From Paenibacillus farraposensis (GTDB lineage: Bacteria; Bacillota; Bacilli; Paenibacillales; Paenibacillaceae), in NCBI RefSeq assembly GCF_020736845.1, contig NZ_JAFFQR010000084.1, positions 652 through 64,651 on the forward strand: 64,000 nt of DNA. Direction: 5' to 3'. Below, piece after piece: positions 28,636-41,065 of this stretch (positions are counted from its first letter, which is position 1; the number at the start of each line of letters is the position of its first letter). A program made the translations under genes and the position numbers. A model generated the notes under the pieces. That model searched no databases and was not told where the DNA came from. It worked only from the letters and a program-made list of their open reading frames with translations.

Positions 28636-29817
28636 ATGAACAAAAAAAGCGTACGTGATATAGAACTGAACGGAAAACGAGTGTTTGTGCGTGTAGATTT
28701 TAACGTTCCGGTCGAGGATGGTAAAATTACCGATGACAAGCGTATTCGTGAAACCTTGCCAACCATTAACTACCTGATTGAAAAAGGTGCAAAAATTATT
28801 TTGGCGAGTCACTTTGGACGTCCAAAGGGTCAGGTCGTTGAATCCATGCGTCTGACTCCTGCCGGCGTGCGTTTGTCCGAGCTGCTTAAAAAGCCTGTTG
28901 TTAAAGTAGACGAAGCAGTAGGCGAGGCTGTCAAAGCGAAAGTGGCTGAACTGCAAAACGGCGACGTACTGTTGCTTGAAAATGTGCGTTTCTACCCGGG
29001 AGAAGAGAAAAATGATCCTGAACTGGCGAAGCAATTTGCTGAGCTGGCTGACATTTTCGTAAATGATGCATTTGGTGCAGCACACCGTGCTCATGCTTCC
29101 ACAGAAGGTATCGCTCACTTCCTGCCAGCTGTTTCCGGCTTGCTGATGGAGAAAGAGTTGTCTGTCATCGGTAAGGCTCTTTCGAATCCAGACCGTCCTT
29201 TTACAGCCATTATCGGCGGTTCCAAAGTAAAAGACAAAATCGACGTGATCGACAACCTGCTGAACATTGCTGATAACGTAATTATCGGCGGCGGTTTGAC
29301 TTATACATTCTTTAAAGCTCAAGGTTATGAAGTGGGTCAATCCTTGCTGGATGAATCCAAACTGGACGTTGCTCTTGGATTTATCGAAAAAGCGAAGAAG
29401 CTCGGCAAAAACTTTTATCTTCCAGTGGATGTCGTTATTGCTGACGATTTCAGCGCTACAGCGAACACGGACATTGTGGACATCGACAGCATTCCTGCGG
29501 ATTGGGAAGGTTTGGATATCGGACCGAAAACTCGTGAAATCTATGCAGATGTGATCAAAAACTCCAAATTGGTTGTTTGGAATGGACCAATGGGCGTATT
29601 TGAAATCGAGCCTTTCGCTGGTGGTACGCTTGAAGTGGCGGAAGCTTGCGCAACAACAGAAGCATACACCATCATTGGTGGCGGTGATTCTGCGGCTGCG
29701 GCTGAGAAATTCCACCTGGCTGACAAAATGGATCACATTTCCACAGGTGGCGGCGCATCTCTGGAATTTATGGAAGGCAAAGCACTTCCAGGTGTTGTTG
29801 CACTTAACGATAAGTAA
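28636..29817 (+). CDS. pgk: Phosphoglycerate kinase
   Basis: This 393-residue glycolytic kinase begins [20 protein letters not shown], directly followed by the conserved DFNVP. It has the nucleotide loop near the end ([26 protein letters not shown]). I chose the ATG at 28636, ten bases after GGAGG; the ATG at 28630 is only three bases from it. Confidence 0.97.
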   Translation: MNKKSVRDIELNGKRVFVRVDFNVPVEDGKITDDKRIRETLPTINYLIEKGAKIILASHFGRPKGQVVESMRLTPAGVRLSELLKKPVVKVDEAVGEAVKAKVAELQNGDVLLLENVRFYPGEEKNDPELAKQFAELADIFVNDAFGAAHRAHASTEGIAHFLPAVSGLLMEKELSVIGKALSNPDRPFTAIIGGSKVKDKIDVIDNLLNIADNVIIGGGLTYTFFKAQGYEVGQSLLDESKLDVALGFIEKAKKLGKNFYLPVDVVIADDFSATANTDIVDIDSIPADWEGLDIGPKTREIYADVIKNSKLVVWNGPMGVFEIEPFAGGTLEVAEACATTEAYTIIGGGDSAAAAEKFHLADKMDHISTGGGASLEFMEGKALPGVVALNDK

Positions 29818-29875
29818 TCAAACGCTTACGCGTAATAAAGGCTTTAGGGCACCTAATAGTTAGGAGTTGAAACCA

Positions 29876-30628
29876 TTGAGAACACCGATTATCGCGGGTA
29901 ACTGGAAGATGTTTAAAACCGTCCCAGAAGCTAAAACCTTCATCGAAGAAATCAAAGGCAAAGCAGAGGTTGCAGGAGTGGAAAGCGTAATCTGCGCTCC
30001 ATTTACAAATCTTCCTGCTCTGGTTGAAGCAGTAAAAGGCACATCTATTAAAATTGGCGCACAAAACCTGCACTTTGCAGAAGATGGTGCATTTACAGGT
30101 GAAATCAGCGGCGGAATGCTGCAGGATCTGGGCGTAGACTACGTTGTAATCGGACACTCCGAGCGTCGTGAGTATTTTAACGAAACAGACGAAACGGTAA
30201 ACAAAAAGGTTCATGCCGCATTCCGCCATAGCCTGACTCCGATCGTGTGTGTAGGCGAAAAGCTGGAAGACCGTGAAGCGGGTCAAACCAAAGAGGTTGT
30301 AAAAGTGCAAACTGTAGCGGCTTTTGAAGGTTTGGCTAAGGATCAGGCTGCGCAAGTCGTTGTTGCTTATGAGCCAATCTGGGCGATCGGTACAGGAAAA
30401 TCCTCCACTTCGCAGGATGCGAATGAAGTAATCTCCTATATCCGCAGTCTGGTTAGAGAGCTGTATGATGAAAATACAGCAAATGCTGTACGTATTCAGT
30501 ACGGCGGCAGTGTAAAACCTGAAAATGTTGCTGAGTACCTGGGTCAAAGCGATATCGACGGCGCGCTCGTGGGCGGTGCCAGTCTTCAACCGGCGTCGTA
30601 CATCGCGCTTGTTGAGGGGGCGAAGTAA
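29876..30628 (+). CDS. tpiA: Triosephosphate isomerase
   Basis: This 250-residue barrel enzyme has NWKMFK near the start, the catalytic His in [11 protein letters not shown], the catalytic Glu and loop in [12 protein letters not shown], and YGGSVKPEN near the end. The start is TTG at 29876, nine bases after TAGGAG; the TTG at 29867 directly abuts that site. Confidence 0.97.
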   Translation: MRTPIIAGNWKMFKTVPEAKTFIEEIKGKAEVAGVESVICAPFTNLPALVEAVKGTSIKIGAQNLHFAEDGAFTGEISGGMLQDLGVDYVVIGHSERREYFNETDETVNKKVHAAFRHSLTPIVCVGEKLEDREAGQTKEVVKVQTVAAFEGLAKDQAAQVVVAYEPIWAIGTGKSSTSQDANEVISYIRSLVRELYDENTANAVRIQYGGSVKPENVAEYLGQSDIDGALVGGASLQPASYIALVEGAK

Positions 30629-30629
30629 G

Positions 30630-32174
30630 ATGGCAGCACCAAAACCGGTAGCTTTGATCATTATGGACGGATTTGGACTACGTGATACTGTGGAAGGCAA
30701 TGCAGTTGCACAGGCCAACAAACCGAATTACGACCGGTATTTAAAACAATATCCTCATGCTACGCTGACAGCTTCTGGCGAAGCCGTGGGTCTACCGGAA
30801 GGCCAAATGGGTAACTCCGAAGTAGGTCACTTGAACATCGGCGCAGGCCGAATTGTGTATCAAGACCTGACTCGTATTTCGAAGTCCATTCGCGAAGGTG
30901 AATTCTTCGATAATAAAACGTTGGTTAAAGCCGTTCAGCATGCCAAGAAGAACAACACTAAACTTCACCTGTACGGACTTCTGTCCGACGGCGGCGTGCA
31001 TAGCCATATCAGCCATTTGTTCGCAATGCTGGAATTGGCGAAAAAAGAAGGCTTAACTGAAGTGTACGTTCATGCTTTTATGGATGGACGCGATGTTATG
31101 CCTGACAGCGGTGTAGGCTTTATGCAACAGCTGATCGCTAAAATCCAGGAAGTGGGCGTCGGCCAAATTGCGACCGTACAAGGACGCTATTACGCAATGG
31201 ACCGCGACAAACGTTGGGAACGTGTTGAGAAGTCTTACCGTGCCATTGTATACGGGGAAGGTCCTCAATATACAGACCCGCTGGAAGCATTGAAGGAATC
31301 GTATGAAAAATCAGTGTTCGATGAATTTGTGGAGCCAACCGTGATTGTGAAGGCCGATGGAAGTCCTGTAGGGCTGGTCGAAAGCAATGACTCTGTTGTA
31401 TTCCTGAATTTCCGTCCTGACCGTGCAATTCAACTGTCTCAAGTATTTACCAATGAAGATTTCCGTGGTTTTGACCGTGGACCCAAATGGCCTAAGGACC
31501 TGCACTTTGTTTGCTTGACCTTATTCAGTGAAACGGTGGGAGGCTTTGTAGCCTATGAGCCGAAGAACCTGGATAATACGTTTGGCGAAGTGCTGGTACA
31601 AAACAACAAAAAGCAATTGCGTATTGCTGAGACAGAAAAGTATCCGCATGTTACCTTCTTTTTCAGTGGCGGACGTGATGTAGAACTGCCTGGCGAAACT
31701 CGTGTCTTGATCAATTCGCCTAAAGTAGCTACCTATGACCTGAAGCCTGAAATGAGTGCGTACGAAGTTGCGGATGCAGCAGTGAAAGAAATCGAAGCTG
31801 ACAAGCATGACGCAATCATCCTGAACTTTGCCAATCCGGATATGGTTGGACACTCCGGTATGATGGAACCAACTATTAAGGCGGTAGAAGTGACGGATGA
31901 ATGTGTTGGGCGTGTTGTCGACGCGGTTAAAGCCAAAGGCGGCGTGGTTGTGATCATTGCCGACCATGGTAACGCGGATATGGAAGTTGATGAGCAAGGA
32001 CGTCCGTTCACCGCTCATACGACTAATCCGGTTCCGTTTATTTTGACGGACGAAAATATCGTATTGCGTGAACATGGAATTCTGGCTGACGTCGCACCAA
32101 CACTTCTGGATTTGATGCAGATTCCGCAGCCTGCGGAAATGACAGGAAAATCTATGATTGCATCCCGCAAGTAA
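30630..32174 (+). CDS. gpmI: 2,3-bisphosphoglycerate-independent phosphoglycerate mutase
   Basis: This 514-residue manganese enzyme has [10 protein letters not shown] at the start, the catalytic Ser in [14 protein letters not shown] near residue 62 and the late metal ligands in IIADHGNAD. The start lies one base after the tpiA stop, with GAGGGGGCG as ribosome binding site, so the pair is tightly coupled. Confidence 0.97.
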   Translation: MAAPKPVALIIMDGFGLRDTVEGNAVAQANKPNYDRYLKQYPHATLTASGEAVGLPEGQMGNSEVGHLNIGAGRIVYQDLTRISKSIREGEFFDNKTLVKAVQHAKKNNTKLHLYGLLSDGGVHSHISHLFAMLELAKKEGLTEVYVHAFMDGRDVMPDSGVGFMQQLIAKIQEVGVGQIATVQGRYYAMDRDKRWERVEKSYRAIVYGEGPQYTDPLEALKESYEKSVFDEFVEPTVIVKADGSPVGLVESNDSVVFLNFRPDRAIQLSQVFTNEDFRGFDRGPKWPKDLHFVCLTLFSETVGGFVAYEPKNLDNTFGEVLVQNNKKQLRIAETEKYPHVTFFFSGGRDVELPGETRVLINSPKVATYDLKPEMSAYEVADAAVKEIEADKHDAIILNFANPDMVGHSGMMEPTIKAVEVTDECVGRVVDAVKAKGGVVVIIADHGNADMEVDEQGRPFTAHTTNPVPFILTDENIVLREHGILADVAPTLLDLMQIPQPAEMTGKSMIASRK

Positions 32175-32231
32175 GCTTGATTTAATAAGTATAGACTTGA
32201 CCAATAAATCATGATTCACAAAGGAGATTAA

Positions 32232-33524
<1,293 letters not shown>

Positions 33525-33614
33525 GATTGCGACAAAATCCTGACGGTGTTTTAAGTATTATGCTGTAAAGCGTAAAACTTGAATGCCAGAAGGTTTCAAG
33601 CAATGATCCAACAG

Positions 33615-33652
33615 ACAGACCTGTTCGCTACTATGAGCAGGTCTGTTTTTGT
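33615..33652 (+). terminator. Terminator of the glycolytic operon
   Basis: ACAGACCTG and CAGGTCTGT form the stem around a 14-base loop, followed by five T. Confidence 0.88.
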
Positions 33653-33679
33653 GCATTGAGAGTCATTCAGCATAGCAGG

Positions 33680-33708
33680 TTGTTATCTACTGGAAGCTGT
33701 GGTAGAAT
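33680..33708 (+). promoter_or_regulatory. Probable sigma-A promoter of secG
   Basis: TTGTTA (33680-33685) and TAGAAT (33703-33708) are 17 bp apart, about 120 bp before the secG start. Confidence 0.6.
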
Positions 33709-33826
33709 GGAAGTAGTGTTTTGCGTTGATTTCCGGCTATTCATCACATGATATGGACATGTTTTTATAAAAGAAGCTGTGTTGTTTTGCAAAACAGATG
33801 TATAAGCTCAGGAGGTGGGATTTTTC

Positions 33827-34060
33827 ATGGAAATCTTTTTGAAAGTGCTGCTCATTGTGTTCTCAATTGCTGTTGTTGCGGTTGTTTTACTGCAAAAAGG
33901 GAAAAGCGCAGGTTTGTCTGGTGCCATCTCTGGTGGTGCTGAGCATCTGTTCGGCAAAACAAAAGCTCGCGGTATGGATTTGATTCTGCAACGTATAACT
34001 GCGGTTTTGGGTGCGTGTTTTATGATTGTTGCTGTTCTGGTTGCATTTTATGCAAAATAA
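33827..34060 (+). CDS. secG: Preprotein translocase subunit SecG
   Basis: This 77-residue protein has two membrane segments (ILKVLL...[11 protein letters not shown] and the C-terminal [15 protein letters not shown]), as expected of SecG. The ATG at 33827 follows GGAGGTGG; the GTG at 33815 lies inside that site. It precedes rnr-smpB-ssrA, a common Firmicute order. Confidence 0.94.
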   Translation: MEIFLKVLLIVFSIAVVAVVLLQKGKSAGLSGAISGGAEHLFGKTKARGMDLILQRITAVLGACFMIVAVLVAFYAK

Positions 34061-34077
34061 GCTAAATAATGAACCTC

Positions 34078-34112
34078 AAGCCTTCGTTTCACAGGAAACG
34101 GGGGCTTTTTTT
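34078..34112 (+). terminator. Terminator after secG
   Basis: AAGCCTTCGTTTC and GAAACGGGGGCTT form the stem over an ACAG loop, followed by a T run. Confidence 0.88.
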
Positions 34113-34246
34113 GGATTTTGAATAGGCAAGGGATGCCGTCGATTAAATTCGTGTATACTAGGGTATGAGTATATAAGAGCCTTGTTAGAACAAGGAGCAC
34201 GCGGAATATTACTGAAAATTAAAGGTCGCCCGAGGTGGACAAAACT

Positions 34247-36859
34247 ATGATAACAGAGCAACAACTACTCGACTTTATGCGCGAGACCGCATATAAGCCT
34301 ATGACATACCAGGAGCTGGAGCAGCATTTTGACATTAAGGACGCGGAAGAGTTCCGTGAATTTCTTAAGCTCTTGAACGCACTGGAGGAAGACGGGAAAA
34401 TTCTGCTGACCCGTACCAACCGCTATGGCGTACCGGAACGGATGGATTTGCTGCGCGGGCGTTTGCAGGCTCATGCCAAGGGCTTTGCTTTTCTGATTCC
34501 GGAGGACCGGGAGCATCCAGATGTGTACATTCATGCTAATGATTTAAAGAGCGCAATGAATGGAGATACGGTGCTGGTAAGAGTGACGTCGAAAGGACCT
34601 GCGGGTGGACGTTTGGAAGGCGAAGTCGTGCGGATCGTGAAGCGCGCTGTGCTTCAAGTGGTGGGTGTGTTTCAGAACCACGAAGCATACGGTTTTGTGT
34701 TGCCGGATGATAAGCGCATTAACCGTGATATTTTTATCCCCAAAGAAAGCTTCAACGGGGCTGTCAACGGACAAAAGGTTGTTGTCCGTATTGTAAGCTA
34801 CCCGGAAGGCAGGGCGGCAGCGGAAGGCGAAGTGCTCGAGGTGCTGGGGCATAAGGATGATCCTGGCGTCGATATTTTATCGGTGATTCGCAAGCACCAG
34901 CTTCCGGAGGCTTTTCCCGATGAAGTGACAGCGGAAGCGGATCAGGCTCCCGATGCGATAACGGAAGAAGAAATTGTGCGTCAGGGTCGTCGCGATTTGC
35001 GTGACAAGATTATTGTAACGATTGACGGCGAGGATGCCAAAGACCTGGACGATGCGGTCAATGTAGAGCGTCTGCCAAGCGGAAACTACCGTTTGGGCGT
35101 TCATATTGCAGACGTAGGGTATTATGTGCGTGAGAACTCCAAACTGGATCAGGAGGCATATAATCGCGGCTGTAGCGTGTATTTGGTTGATCGTGTTATT
35201 CCGATGCTTCCACATCGGCTGTCCAACGGGATTTGTTCCTTGAATCCGCAGGTGGATCGGCTGACTTTGTCCTGTGAGATGGAATTCAATGAGCATATGA
35301 AAGTCGTAAAGCATGACATTTTTACCAGTGTGATTAAAACGAAAGAACGGATGACATATACCAATGTTCGCAAAATCCTCGAAGAGGAAGATGCTGAGCT
35401 GATGGAACGCTACAAGGATTTGGTGGATGAATTCCGTACGATGAAGGAACTGGCTTTGAAGCTGCGTGCTAACCGGATGCGGCGGGGGGCGGTAGATTTT
35501 GATTTTGATGAAGCAAAAGTCATTGTGAATGATGAAGGTAAAGCTGTCGATATCATTAAACGAGAGCGCACGATTGCTGAACAAATTATCGAGGAGTTCA
35601 TGCTGGCAGCTAATGAAACAGTAGCAGAGCATTTCCATTGGCTAAAGGTACCGTTCTTGTATCGAATACATGAGGACCCGGACCCGGAAAAATTGCAAAA
35701 TTTCATGGCTTTTGCCGCTAATTTTGGATACCAAATCAAGGGGCGGGGGAACTCCATCCATCCGCGGGCACTGCAAACCTTGCTGGAGGATATCGAGGGA
35801 ACCAAAGAGCAGACGGTGCTTAGCACCATGATGCTGCGTTCGATGAAGCAGGCGAAGTATGATGCAGAATCTACGGGGCATTTTGGACTGGCTGCGGAAT
35901 ACTATTCGCATTTCACATCGCCGATTCGCCGTTATCCGGACTTGGTCATTCACCGCGTCATCCGTGAGGTATTGGAGAATGGCGGGGCTTTGACAGCCGA
36001 GCGCCAGGAATATCTGACGGCACGCATGCCGGATATTGCACAGCAATCCTCCGAGCGTGAACGTGTGGCTGTTGATGCAGAGCGCGATACAGAGCAGATG
36101 AAAAAGGCTGAGTATATGCTCGATAAGGTCGGCGAGGAATTCGAGGGAATTATCAGTAGCGTCACCAGCTTTGGTATGTTTATTGAGCTGGACAACACGG
36201 TGGAGGGTCTGACACGTCTGAGTGCGCTTACGGACGACTTTTACCATTTTGACGAGCAGCATATGGCCTTAATCGGTGAACGTACCTCCAAGGTATTCCG
36301 TATCGGGGACGAGGTTAAAGTTCGCGTCGCGCGCGTCAATATGGATGATTACACAATCGACTTTGAACTCGTCGATATGAAGCAGCGGCAGCCTCGTGAG
36401 CGGGCAAACGGCTCGGGATACGGTGGAGGCTTTGCACGTGGTGAGGGCCGGGGTAAAAGCAAAGGCAGCGAAGGACGTGATCGCAAGGGCGGCAAGGACA
36501 AAAAAGGTCGAGACCGCAGAAGCGGTCGTGACACGGCCGGGAAGCCTGCAGGAGTCGGCAACGGAGGTATTAGCACCGCAGGCCGCACGGCCCGCGACGG
36601 TGGAAACGGAGCAGGCACCAGCCAGACAGGCAGCTTCGGTTTTGGCAGCGGCAAGGGCGGATATAATTCGCCAATCGCCGGTACAAGCAAGCGCAGGAAG
36701 AAGAAGACATCTGCTAGCGGTGTTTTTATCGGCAGCGCGGCTACACCAGGCAGTGACGCGGGATCAGGCGGTGAAGGTGCCGGGCGCCGCAAACGGAAGA
36801 ATAAAGGCGGTAGTGGAGGTAACGGCACCGCTGCATTTGTACGAAAAAAGAAGAAGTAA
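34247..36859 (+). CDS. rnr: Ribonuclease R
   Basis: This 870-residue 3'-5' exoribonuclease works on structured RNA and in trans-translation decay. In order it has an N-terminal helix-turn-helix, cold-shock domains near 70-230, the RNB catalytic domain ([14 protein letters not shown] carries the metal-binding Asp residues) and an S1 domain near 640-720 ([17 protein letters not shown]). After residue ~725 comes a ~145-residue Gly/Lys/Arg/Ser-rich tail without predicted fold, longer than the basic tail of many homologues. I chose the ATG at 34247, eight bases after GAGGTGG. smpB and ssrA follow, the other trans-translation parts. Confidence 0.96.
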   Translation: MITEQQLLDFMRETAYKPMTYQELEQHFDIKDAEEFREFLKLLNALEEDGKILLTRTNRYGVPERMDLLRGRLQAHAKGFAFLIPEDREHPDVYIHANDLKSAMNGDTVLVRVTSKGPAGGRLEGEVVRIVKRAVLQVVGVFQNHEAYGFVLPDDKRINRDIFIPKESFNGAVNGQKVVVRIVSYPEGRAAAEGEVLEVLGHKDDPGVDILSVIRKHQLPEAFPDEVTAEADQAPDAITEEEIVRQGRRDLRDKIIVTIDGEDAKDLDDAVNVERLPSGNYRLGVHIADVGYYVRENSKLDQEAYNRGCSVYLVDRVIPMLPHRLSNGICSLNPQVDRLTLSCEMEFNEHMKVVKHDIFTSVIKTKERMTYTNVRKILEEEDAELMERYKDLVDEFRTMKELALKLRANRMRRGAVDFDFDEAKVIVNDEGKAVDIIKRERTIAEQIIEEFMLAANETVAEHFHWLKVPFLYRIHEDPDPEKLQNFMAFAANFGYQIKGRGNSIHPRALQTLLEDIEGTKEQTVLSTMMLRSMKQAKYDAESTGHFGLAAEYYSHFTSPIRRYPDLVIHRVIREVLENGGALTAERQEYLTARMPDIAQQSSERERVAVDAERDTEQMKKAEYMLDKVGEEFEGIISSVTSFGMFIELDNTVEGLTRLSALTDDFYHFDEQHMALIGERTSKVFRIGDEVKVRVARVNMDDYTIDFELVDMKQRQPRERANGSGYGGGFARGEGRGKSKGSEGRDRKGGKDKKGRDRRSGRDTAGKPAGVGNGGISTAGRTARDGGNGAGTSQTGSFGFGSGKGGYNSPIAGTSKRRKKKTSASGVFIGSAATPGSDAGSGGEGAGRRKRKNKGGSGGNGTAAFVRKKKK

Positions 36860-37040
36860 ACAGGATAGGCCGTTTATACTGGTTGACTGCTGGTGGAAGC
36901 TTTTGTGTTAGCGTGTAAAGCTGGTTTAAGGGTATGTATTAGGGGGCTTCCGTCTGCTGTGACAGATGGGGGCCATTTTGTTTTTGAAGTATGTAAATCA
37001 TATACAATCCGTGAGTGTAGGAAGTGACGGCTTGCCTTTC

Positions 37041-37070
37041 TTGCTTTTACCAACCGAATTTTGTTACAAT
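37041..37070 (+). promoter_or_regulatory. Probable sigma-A promoter of smpB
   Basis: TTGCTT (37041-37046) and TACAAT (37065-37070) are 18 bp apart, about 80 bp before smpB. Confidence 0.5.
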
Positions 37071-37151
37071 ATGTTTCTAGGCGGAGCTTCATAGCATCGG
37101 ATGCAATACTTAGATCTAGAATCGATTACGTTATTCAAAGGAGTGGTATTC

Positions 37152-37631
37152 ATGGGTAAGAAGGCAGACGGGAAAGTGCTCGCCCAGAACAAAAAAGCTT
37201 CCCATGACTATTTTATTGAGGACACCTACGAGGCGGGCATGGTGTTAACGGGAACGGAAATCAAGTCCTTGCGGAATGGGCGTTCCAATATTAGTGATGC
37301 CTTTGCTACGATCCGTAATGGCGAAATTCATATTCACAATATGCATATCAGTCCTTTTGAGCAAGGTAATCGTAACAATCCGGCCGATCCGACGCGTACG
37401 CGCAAGCTGCTGCTGCATAAAGAGCAGATTCGCAAGCTTATCGGTCAGTCCAAACAGGAAGGCTACACCATTGTGCCGCTTAAGGTTTATGTCCGCAACG
37501 GCTATGCCAAACTGCTGCTTGGACTGGGTAAAGGTAAGAAGCAGTATGACAAGCGGGAAACGGCTGCCAAACGCGATGCACAGCGTGATATCCAGCGTGC
37601 TCTGCGTGAGAAGCAAAAAATTGCGAGATAA
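37152..37631 (+). CDS. smpB: SsrA-binding protein SmpB
   Basis: This 159-residue RNA-binding protein brings tmRNA to stalled ribosomes. It has [17 protein letters not shown] near the start, [16 protein letters not shown], and the basic C-terminal tail ending [13 protein letters not shown] [10 protein letters not shown] chose the ATG at 37152 with AAAGGAGTGG upstream; an in-frame ATG at 37101 lacks one. tmRNA itself is encoded 250 bp downstream. Confidence 0.96.
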   Translation: MGKKADGKVLAQNKKASHDYFIEDTYEAGMVLTGTEIKSLRNGRSNISDAFATIRNGEIHIHNMHISPFEQGNRNNPADPTRTRKLLLHKEQIRKLIGQSKQEGYTIVPLKVYVRNGYAKLLLGLGKGKKQYDKRETAAKRDAQRDIQRALREKQKIAR

Positions 37632-37881
37632 GCTGCTGCATTATGGTGTATGGTACAAATTACGTGGATAAGTTACTTGTTCCTGTAATGGTGCTATTTT
37701 ATCGAGCTATAATGGCTTTATTCCGTTTCGTTATGGCATGTAATATGGTATACTAACGAAGTAGTCAGCTTTAAAGTATTTCATGTTGTTCGACTGTTGA
37801 ATCTCAGGATTCAGCTTACGATATGATGCATGCTTATGCTCCGGTATTTCCGGATTAATCTGTGGAGCCCTTTTTTAATGA

Positions 37882-38245
37882 GGGGGCGTTTATGGATTCG
37901 ACGGGGATAGTTCGAGCATGAGTAGCGGGTAGTGGGGACGCGTCCGCTTCATCAACGCTAAAGCCATAATAACTGGCAAACAACAAAACAACTACGCTTT
38001 CGCAGCTTAATAACCTGTGAGCGTGCTCCTCTCCTGCATCGCCCATGTGCCGGATGTAGGGGCTAACCTATAGTGGGATACGCTGTCACATCTCCGCCTG
38101 GGGTGTGCTGAAGAAGACAATCAGGCTGACCTGATCGAAAGCCGGTTACAGGGCGTTTGGCCAGGTGACATCAAAACTGTGACTACACCCGTAGAAGCTT
38201 ATGTGGCGTTATCTTCGGACAGGGGTTCGACTCCCCTCGCCTCCA
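37882..38245 (+). ncRNA. ssrA: tmRNA (ssrA)
   Basis: The 5' GGGGGCG and 3' CGCCTCC ends form the tRNA-like acceptor stem. GATTCGACGGGG near the 5' end and GGGGTTCGACTCCCC near the 3' end are classic tmRNA signatures. The tag frame at 37975-38007 reads GKQQNNYAFAA and then TAA TAA; the codon before it, possibly the resume codon, is ACT. SmpB and RNase R are encoded just upstream. The 3' end is a common integration site, and a decayed second copy lies at 44836-44902. Confidence 0.96.
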
Positions 38246-38258
38246 TTTAAGTATTATG

Positions 38259-38289
38259 AAAAAAGCGACCTATCTCGGTCGCTTTTTTT
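38259..38289 (+). terminator. Terminator of ssrA
   Basis: AAAAAAGCGACC and GGTCGCTTTTTTT form a strong stem with a T run. Confidence 0.92.
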
Positions 38290-38303
38290 GCATCTCCATA
38301 TAA

Positions 38304-38704
38304 TTAAATGGCTACGCAATGCTTCTTAGTCAATCCGGCCAGTTCTTTAAAGGTATATTCGTGATTGACCCTGTCTATCGCGAAATCTTCGGCATGTTTA
38401 GTTCGGCTGATTTTCCCTCCCGCCTCCAGAATTCCAAACACTTTTTTAGTAGTTCCTTTTCCCATCGGAACTTTTGAACATAATAGTTCTGATCCACATA
38501 TTGGACTCGTCTTCCCCGTTGATCCAACAGACCCAATTTACCTGTTCTTGGTATTTATACATTCAGCGCTTCATCCGAATCTTATCTTGTATTCCCAAAC
38601 GAGCGTTAATCTCCCGGTACGTCCAGTTTTCCTTAACGTGCAGGCGGATCGATTCCATCTTTACATCGTCTTATACTTCTGACCTTTTATCCCCAAGACA
38701 AATG
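38304..38704 (-). pseudogene. IS3-family transposase relic (orfA with start of orfB)
   Basis: On the minus strand three frames together give an IS3-type OrfA: IKGQKYKT near 38695, MESIRLHVKENWTYREINAR near 38650 with its helix-turn-helix, then NYYVQKFRWEKELLKKCLEF near 38470. A shifted frame continues as DRVNHEYTFKELAGLTKKH, like the start of OrfB, and stops at 38304. At least two frameshifts are present and the rest of orfB is missing. It abuts the ssrA terminator. From 38705 to 39087 I see no gene; TTAGGAGG at 39073 serves the pectate lyase. Confidence 0.75.
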
Positions 38705-39087
38705 CACTGGTAAGTGGCAAATTTCTGTCCGTAGGGGTGTTCATTCAGTTTATTTCCAATAATAATAAACAAGTTAAAATTTTTGACTATGCCCCACAAT
38801 TTAGGGTGTTGGGAGCAGGGGGGAATTGACGAATACTGGCGAATTAGTTCGAAATTATGGGAAAGAGTCTTATATGATACTAATTTCTCCCCCTTGAAGA
38901 TTATTGATAGACGCTGTAGTTTGAATGTAAGTCTTATTAGTTTGACTCATGAGTTGTGATATTTTTCTCATTATAAAGTTTGTATAAATGTTTCATTCAT
39001 ATAATTACATGGGGGAGGTGAAACCTGACGGCTTTTTGATAACGATTCAATGGTGTATGTAACAAATCAAATTTAGGAGGATTGGAA

Positions 39088-40818
39088 ATGGAAAAGAGGA
39101 TTATGAATGTAATGAGTATTGTTTTATTATTTTCTCTTCTAATATCTTTATTAGGATTGCAAAGTACTACAACTTATGCTGCCGGTCTTTCGATCATCGG
39201 CGGTGGAGGCTGGAATGAAACTGCGTATGTAAAATGGTCACCTGAAAGCAATGCGGAAGGATATAATGTATATGTTAAACCTGTAAACGCGTCAGATTCT
39301 TACTATCAACAAATTGATAATGAATTAATCCGAAAATACCCCTCCTATTGGAGAGCTGATGCCTTAGGTCTTGCAGCTGGAGATTATGTCATGAAAGTTG
39401 AAGCCAGGCTGCCAGACGGATCAACGGTAAGTGCTGTTTCAAACAAGCTATCCGTAGCGTCACATGATAGATCCGGATTTGCTTTCTCATCAAAATCGCA
39501 ATATGGCACGGGTTCGGGTGCTTATAATAATGACGGAACACTTAAGAATGGTGCCCAAGTTCTTTATGTAACCTCCGGGACTGCACGAACAGTAACCCTC
39601 GGTGTGAAAACCAATAGCTCAGGTCGTGTTCAAACGGGTGTTGGTCTGGGTGAGATCTTGGCATTAAGACAAAAAGGCTATGATACAACACCACTTGCAA
39701 TCCGATTTATTGGAAAAGTTACAAAAGATGACCTGAGAGGACAACTTGATAGCAGTGGATATCTCCAAGTAAAAGGCAAAAAAAATTATTCAGAAATGAA
39801 TATGACGATTGAAGGTATCGGAGACGATGCCTATGCTTACGGATGGGGAATACTTCTTAGATATGTCGGAAATGTGGAAGTGAGAAACCTGGGTGTGATG
39901 TTGTTCCCTGATGACGGTATTTCAATGGATACAGGGAATATCAATGTTTGGGTGCATAATAATGATATATTCTATGGAACTGCAGGAGGAGATGCTGACC
40001 AAGCAAAGGGCGATGGCTCCACCGACCTTAAAAAAGGATCGTCGTATATTACAATCTCTTATAATCACTACTGGGATTCAGGAAAATCAGCTCTGGTCGG
40101 CTTAAGTGAATCGTCAGAATTCTTTGCCACCTTCCACCATAACTGGTTTGATCATTCAGACTCCCGTCATCCACGTATAAGAGTGGCATCTGTTCATATA
40201 TATAATAACTTCTTTGATGGAATCTCAAAATATGGTGTCGGTGTTACAATGGGAGCTTCAGCCTTTGTAGAATCTAATTATTTTAGACATGCTAAATATC
40301 CAATGCTGAGTTCCTTGCAAGGTACGGATGCTTTAGGGGAAGGTATATTTTCAGGCGAAAACGGAGGTGTGATTAAGGCCTACAACAATAGTATAGTTGA
40401 TGCTGCCAGTCTGATTTATACCAACTCCAATAACGGGACGGCTCCAGCAAATAAAAACTCCTTTGATGCGTACTTAGCTTCGTCGAGAAATGAAACCGTA
40501 CCAAGCTCATACAAAGCTCTAAAAGGAGGAACGGCATATAACAACTTTGATACAAGCGTCGATACTGGAGTAAATGGCGCTGACATTGATAACGTAAGCG
40601 ATGTTGAACAAATTGTTACTGCAAAAGCTGGACGCCTGAGTAACGGAGACTTTACATGGAAATTTGATAATTCTGTTGATGACACGTCGTATGTACTCAA
40701 TTCGGCTCTAATGGCTAAAATAAAAAGCTACACAACTCAGCTTGTATCTGTGGGGGGTAATTCAGTTCCAACGGAGCCAACACCGACTCCTGTTCCGGTA
40801 CCAACACCAGGAGAATAG
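39088..40818 (+). CDS. Secreted pectate lyase, PL1 family
   Basis: This 576-residue secreted enzyme cleaves polygalacturonate. It has a signal peptide to about residue 31 (TTTYAAG), a fibronectin-like segment near 38-115 (WNETAYVKWSPESNAEGYNV) and a PL1 beta-helix from about 150 to 450. Family motifs are NVWVHNNDIF, DGSTDLKKGSSYITISYNHY, WDSGKSALVG and HHNWFDHSDSRHPRIR, which includes the conserved Arg residues. The frame ends in a Pro/Thr linker (PTPTPVPVPTPGE) and an amber TAG, after which 67 further codons stay open. The ATG at 39088 lies seven bases after TTAGGAGG. It lies inside the probable ssrA island. Confidence 0.93.
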   Translation: MEKRIMNVMSIVLLFSLLISLLGLQSTTTYAAGLSIIGGGGWNETAYVKWSPESNAEGYNVYVKPVNASDSYYQQIDNELIRKYPSYWRADALGLAAGDYVMKVEARLPDGSTVSAVSNKLSVASHDRSGFAFSSKSQYGTGSGAYNNDGTLKNGAQVLYVTSGTARTVTLGVKTNSSGRVQTGVGLGEILALRQKGYDTTPLAIRFIGKVTKDDLRGQLDSSGYLQVKGKKNYSEMNMTIEGIGDDAYAYGWGILLRYVGNVEVRNLGVMLFPDDGISMDTGNINVWVHNNDIFYGTAGGDADQAKGDGSTDLKKGSSYITISYNHYWDSGKSALVGLSESSEFFATFHHNWFDHSDSRHPRIRVASVHIYNNFFDGISKYGVGVTMGASAFVESNYFRHAKYPMLSSLQGTDALGEGIFSGENGGVIKAYNNSIVDAASLIYTNSNNGTAPANKNSFDAYLASSRNETVPSSYKALKGGTAYNNFDTSVDTGVNGADIDNVSDVEQIVTAKAGRLSNGDFTWKFDNSVDDTSYVLNSALMAKIKSYTTQLVSVGGNSVPTEPTPTPVPVPTPGE

Positions 40819-41022
40819 GTTCATAACTTTACAATAGCTGGAACCAATAGCGAAGCTTCAACATTAACATTAGTGCTTAATTTAGCAGACGGAGCAAAAA
40901 TCAAGGTTGATGGGACCAGTTATCCAATCACTGATGGTATTGTCAGTGTATCACTTGCTCCTGGCGCACATACCATAACAAAAGATAATCCTACTAATCT
41001 TTATTACATGGAATTACAATAA
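40819..41022 (+). pseudogene. Detached C-terminal domain of the pectate lyase
   Basis: Directly after the TAG at 40816-40818 the same frame runs for 67 codons to a TAA at 41020. It begins VHNFTIAGTNSEASTLTLV and ends NLYYMELQ, with a beta-rich middle (IKVDGTSYPITDGIVSVSLA). A linker just before and a folded-looking domain just after the stop indicate that the TAG is a nonsense mutation in a longer two-domain enzyme. Amber read-through or a sequence error is possible. Confidence 0.75.
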
Positions 41023-41065
41023 GTTATCTGATAAGACGGAGATCAAAACACCATTCAAGTTTAAG

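Noticed and set aside
28570..29736. A 388-codon minus-strand frame opposite pgk
   Set aside because: It is a shadow frame produced by codon bias, without start signal or recognisable motif.
36349..36828. A Pro/Leu-rich minus-strand frame
   Set aside because: It is the complement of the Gly/Lys/Arg-rich tail of RNase R.
39038..39051. TGATAACGATTCAA upstream of the pectate lyase as a cre site
   Set aside because: It matches only 11 of 14 consensus positions, including a wrong conserved C near the end, which is too weak to claim.
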